From Lenisia limosa (Eukaryota; Breviatea): 23,171 bases of DNA. Under the pieces are notes generated by a model. It had not been told where the DNA came from and did no database searches. It saw only the letters and a program-made list of their open reading frames with translations. The first letter of the stretch is position 1, and the number at the start of each line of letters is the position of its first letter. This document shows, one piece after another, positions 20,201 through 23,171 of this stretch. The translations under genes and the position numbers were made by a program. The DNA lies in NCBI GenBank assembly GCA_001655205.1, contig LPNZ01008103.1, positions 1 to 23,171 on the forward strand, given 5' to 3'.

Positions 20201-23049
20201 AATTATGATGTGATATAACACCACACACTCATTACGCGAACGTCACTGCCCTTCTCTGTTGTAAGGTATGCCGTACAGCCAAGATGCACATTGCTTGTGT
20301 AAACTTTGAAGGTATGCTTGAGGAATGTAAGAATACAATGGTTGAAACTAAGTTGACCAATATCGGTATTGCAGCTCGTAATGCGTTAACAAGAGCCTAC
20401 AGAAAGTAAAGAAGAGGCGCAGGTCTGTTTGGTAGTCAGGTAGGGACTGTGGTTGACATAGCACCTTCAGAGTTAATATGGTATAATATACTATACTAAT
20501 ACATTTAAGATTAGAATCACGCTTTATTTAACAACAAAGGCCTACTCGGAGGTGATACAAAGATGGCTCAACATCGGAGGCGTGAAGATGTTATTGCTGA
20601 GGTCGAATGCCACATCGTATGATCCAGAAAACGTGATATTGTCAAAGGTGGGGGTGGGCAGAGCCTCAGCTGAGGGGTAGTCCAAAGGAATCTGGTACAG
20701 TAAGATGGAATCAAATGGTACTTTTCAGCAAAAAATTGCTTAGGTATGACCCCGGTCAGGGTGGTCATATATTCATATAACAATATATATCAAATATGAG
20801 ACACTATTTAAATAAGTTGTTCAATGGGGGAGAGGGGGGGGGGGTCNNNNNNNNNNNNNNNNNNNNNNNNNNNNNNNNNNNNNNNNNNNNNNNNNNNNNN
20901 NNNNNNNNNNNNNNNNNNNNNNNNNNNNNNNNNNNNNNNNNNNNNNNNNNNNNNNNNNNNNNCGCCAACCCACTTCGATGTCGGCATAAGCGTATTTGTT
21001 GTTGTCAAATCGGTACATAGTCTGAAATGTTAGAATATCCAGAGATAATTGGTTTAACAACATGGGAGCAACTATGTTTAAATGTAATTAAAAATATACT
21101 ATATTTTGAAAGTTTCCAAAAGACATGTTACCGCATAGCTCCAATGCATAATATTCACTGTACATAGCAGTCCAACTCACCGCCACTCGGATGTAAGATC
21201 CATAGAATGTTGGGTTGCAGGTCATGGCTTGTGTAACAACAGAGTCCAAAGTCACCTGGAGAGTATACTCTGAATGTTTACACTATCAAAACAAACAATC
21301 GTTTCACATGCCACTATACAAATAAAAGATAGGCCGCGGGGGGAGGGTAGATAACAGGTGTGGAGATGCATAATAGTTAAGGTGAATAATGGATGATGGA
21401 TGGGAAAAAATAACACCAGCAAACCGGTATTCGTGGGCGCGGTAGGGTCAAATGATAGTGAGGCTGATTTGTACTTAACATTTGTTTCGCAATTGGCGTG
21501 GAAATCCGCCTGGCAAGGTTAACATTCAATAAGGGTAACATGGGTTTTAATCAGATGATGATGGTGATTAGATTTCAAAACCTTCAAAAAAGGCTATTAT
21601 ATTATATGCTAACAACCTTGATACTCGTTGGTGGTGTGAGGCCACCCCCGTTATAGTACTCAGCGGGAACCTAGAAAAGTTACAATCGCTTTGAGGATTG
21701 AAAGGGGGAAGGGGAGAAATAACCACGAAATCCTACATCACATTACTCCTCCAACAGTGAAGGTAAGACTGAGCATATCGTCATCCGAAGAATACGAGCC
21801 AATTGGGTTGATAATATCCACTAAATTATTAGACTCAAGTATTCGTCAACAGAAGATGTGGCCCAATGGGAAACGCACCAATGAATGGTATATTTTGGAA
21901 AGGAGAATGTTGGCCGAGTTCTTTGGAATTTGTTTCAATTTAATAATACACAACTACATAGTTCTAAGAATACGACGGAATATCGATTGTAGTATTACAT
22001 ACAGCCCTTCAAATACTTCACCATAAAAAACCGGAGTCCGCTTAAATTTTGTTTACAAAATAATGTAATTATTGTTCTGGGGTGGACAAATGTATATTTT
22101 TGAGTTTAATCGTCCGTGAGATTATTAGCTGAATTCCTCTATAAGGCACAGTAATGTCTCTGTTTTACAGCACTTTGTGAAATCATCATCTAAAATAATG
22201 GAATTAACCCTTTTTATGGGTGATTTTAGACTTAATAAACTAGATTTCTTCTAATGTTCCACGATAAAGCAGACGAAGTTCCCAAATACATTGTTTTCTC
22301 AATTTAATTGGACTCCGGCTTTAATATCAAGATAATAATTATTGTTTAATTGACTATGACCCCCCCCCATACCAGGTCGACACTCACGACTCTGTACTTG
22401 CAGATTGCTGAAACCACCGTAAGTGTTGCAATATCCCTCCGCACGCGGGTTGGCGGGGACTCCGTAGCCATTGCGGCATCTGAGGGCGGGGGTGAGGGTG
22501 AATGAAGCTGCATCCTGATAACCAATCTCAGACAAGACAATTGCTGATACAAAATAGCTCTTCCAAAGCTCTTCTAATTAATTGCACTTAAATATTTCAA
22601 TAAAAAAATCAGAAATCATGTCATGACCAGTTCTTGAAAAAGGAATGTGTCAGGTATTCGGCGAAACTCAATGGAATACCCGAAGGTAGTCAGCATAGTA
22701 ATTATTTCGCGATTTTTCCGTTGTTTTATTTACTTGTCAGCTTTATATAGTACTATGCATAATAAGAGGGGGTTGTCCGCGTGTTATTTCTCTCTAAACC
22801 CAGCCAACTCAAGTTCACAAGCATCCGAATAGAATGGACATTGAGTTAGGTTGTAGTAGTAGTCATATGTACCATCTATATCGGGTGGAGAGGAGCAAAT
22901 AACTAAACAGAAGTTAAAAAGGTACACCTCATCAATTTTATAAGGCTTCAAAGCTGTTTCTTGAACAATTTCTCACATTTAGCGTCAGCAATAATGCCAA
23001 CCAACACTACCACTGCCAGAAGCAGGGTGTGACGAGAGTAAGGTCTCAT
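14266..23049 (-). CDS. Single-pass cell-surface protein with REJ-like ectodomain, about 1440 residues
   Basis: Exons: 23049-22977, 22902-22819, 22543-22398, 21670-21617, 21509-21480, 21255-21181, 21021-20974, 20691-20573, 20446-20391, 20303-20229, 20152-19962, 19893-19765, 19684-19656, 19596-19542, 19429-19346, 19195-19135, 19008-18872, 18678-18550, 18493-18425, 18318-18076, 17990-17896, 17668-17509, 17287-17204, 17067-16768, 16633-15371, 15284-15223, 15165-15039, 14838-14783, 14690-14595, 14515-14407, 14349-14266. They sum to 4323 nt with every phase compatible. A signal peptide (LLLAVVVLVGIIADA) opens the protein. Residues 25-630 are Cys-containing, beta-like and unassigned. Residues about 630-1085 look like REJ: YSWECGTPCLGKTGSN, then SITPVSGNAGFTNF, LTYRLDAID and DAESGASQSA. 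A helical stretch follows (FIEALGLISSL, about 1090-1260), then beta-like exons, one transmembrane helix (IIAISAIVVAAFVCC) and a short acidic Ser/Thr tail. Many N-glycosylation sequons fit an extracellular role. No polycystin channel domain and no clear GPS motif are present. Splice sites around exons 2-3, 8-9 and 12 are the least certain. Confidence 0.85.
17364..17465. repeat. Poly(C) tract and gap in REJ-protein intron
   Basis: Ten C at 17364-17373 (G on the sense strand) run into N at 17374-17465, inside the intron between the exons ending at 17509 and starting at 17287. Coding is not affected. Confidence 0.95.
20834..20962. repeat. Poly(G) tract and gap in REJ-protein intron
   Basis: Eleven G at 20834-20844 are followed by N at 20847-20962. 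This lies in the intron between the exons ending at 20974 and starting at 20691. The gap ends only 12 bases from the exon boundary, so the donor GTGGGT is readable but the intron interior is not. Confidence 0.95.
21671..22397. other. Longest intron of the window (727 bp)
   Basis: Lies between REJ-protein exons 3 and 4. It contains a nine-C run (22360-22368), a candidate MITE (about 22024-22325) and an antisense 111-codon open frame (21691-22026) that I do not believe is a gene. Confidence 0.6.
22024..22325. mobile_element. Candidate MITE-like element with terminal inverted repeats
   Basis: The left arm at 22027-22050 contains CCGGAGTCC followed by an A/T-rich TTAAATT block. The right arm at about 22302-22325 contains its reverse complement, GGACTCCGG, preceded by AATTTAATT. 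The arms match over roughly 24 bp with a few mismatches. The interior of about 250 bp is AT-rich and non-coding, as in non-autonomous DNA transposons. TA dinucleotides flank both ends (22024-22025 and 22322-22323), which would suit a Tc1/mariner-type target site, but exact ends are unclear. It sits in an intron. Confidence 0.5.
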
Positions 23050-23171
23050 ATTCAACTTTATATAGTTTATTTTCTGCAGCTCTGATTGATATAAAGATAG
23101 AAATAGATAAATAGAAGCTTAGAACCAGACAATAGAGGATGGTAGAGGAAATAGAGGATTGTAAGAGCGCG
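23050..23171 (-). promoter_or_regulatory. 5' region of the REJ-like gene
   Basis: 122 bp of AT-rich sequence upstream of the start codon. In the sense direction a TATATAAAG-like string (plus-strand 23056-23064) lies only about 7-15 bp before the ATG, too close for a normal TATA box unless the leader is extremely short. Purely suggestive. Confidence 0.3.

Noticed and set aside
21691-22026. 111-codon plus-strand open frame inside the long intron of the REJ-like gene.
   Set aside because: It is antisense, has no family resemblance and no splice context, and ends at the edge of the candidate MITE. It is most likely chance.

Overview
This is a piece of nuclear genome from a microbial eukaryote. 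Every gene is cut into many small exons by spliceosomal introns. Donors are mostly GTATGT, GTAAG or GTGAG, acceptors are YAG, and intron lengths run from about 50 to 730 bp. Exons were assembled by hand from splice signals, reading phase and protein similarity recalled from family knowledge. For three complete genes the phases close exactly and give open proteins of 319, about 499 and 1440 residues. A peroxisome biogenesis gene argues for a lineage with peroxisomes. I cannot name the species.
Layout, left to right: (1) a plus-strand terminal exon ending at 141; (2) minus-strand PEX3 (3020 to 464), interrupted by assembly gaps; (3) a plus-strand group II PLP-dependent amino-acid decarboxylase of the GAD/CSAD type (3311 to 7237), 19 exons; (4) a minus-strand gene of unknown function (10338 to 7582), 11 exons; (5) a plus-strand major facilitator superfamily transporter of the LacY/MFSD6-like class (10702 to 14050), 17 exons; (6) a minus-strand single-pass cell-surface protein with a REJ (receptor for egg jelly)-like region (23049 to 14266), 31 exons.
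Genes alternate strand without exception, so intergenic spaces alternate between tail-to-tail (about 200 to 350 bp) and head-to-head (about 290 and 360 bp). The head-to-head spaces are candidate bidirectional promoters. The gene products look functionally unrelated: peroxisomal membrane, amino-acid decarboxylation, solute transport and cell surface. I see no operon-like logic.
Almost all repeat structure lies in introns: three short tandem arrays, a candidate MITE of about 300 bp, and eight of nine poly(G)/poly(C) tracts of 8 to 14 bp. Seven of the eight runs of N lie beside or within about 25 bp of a homopolymer run. No tRNA, rRNA, CRISPR, phage or bacterial-type feature was seen.
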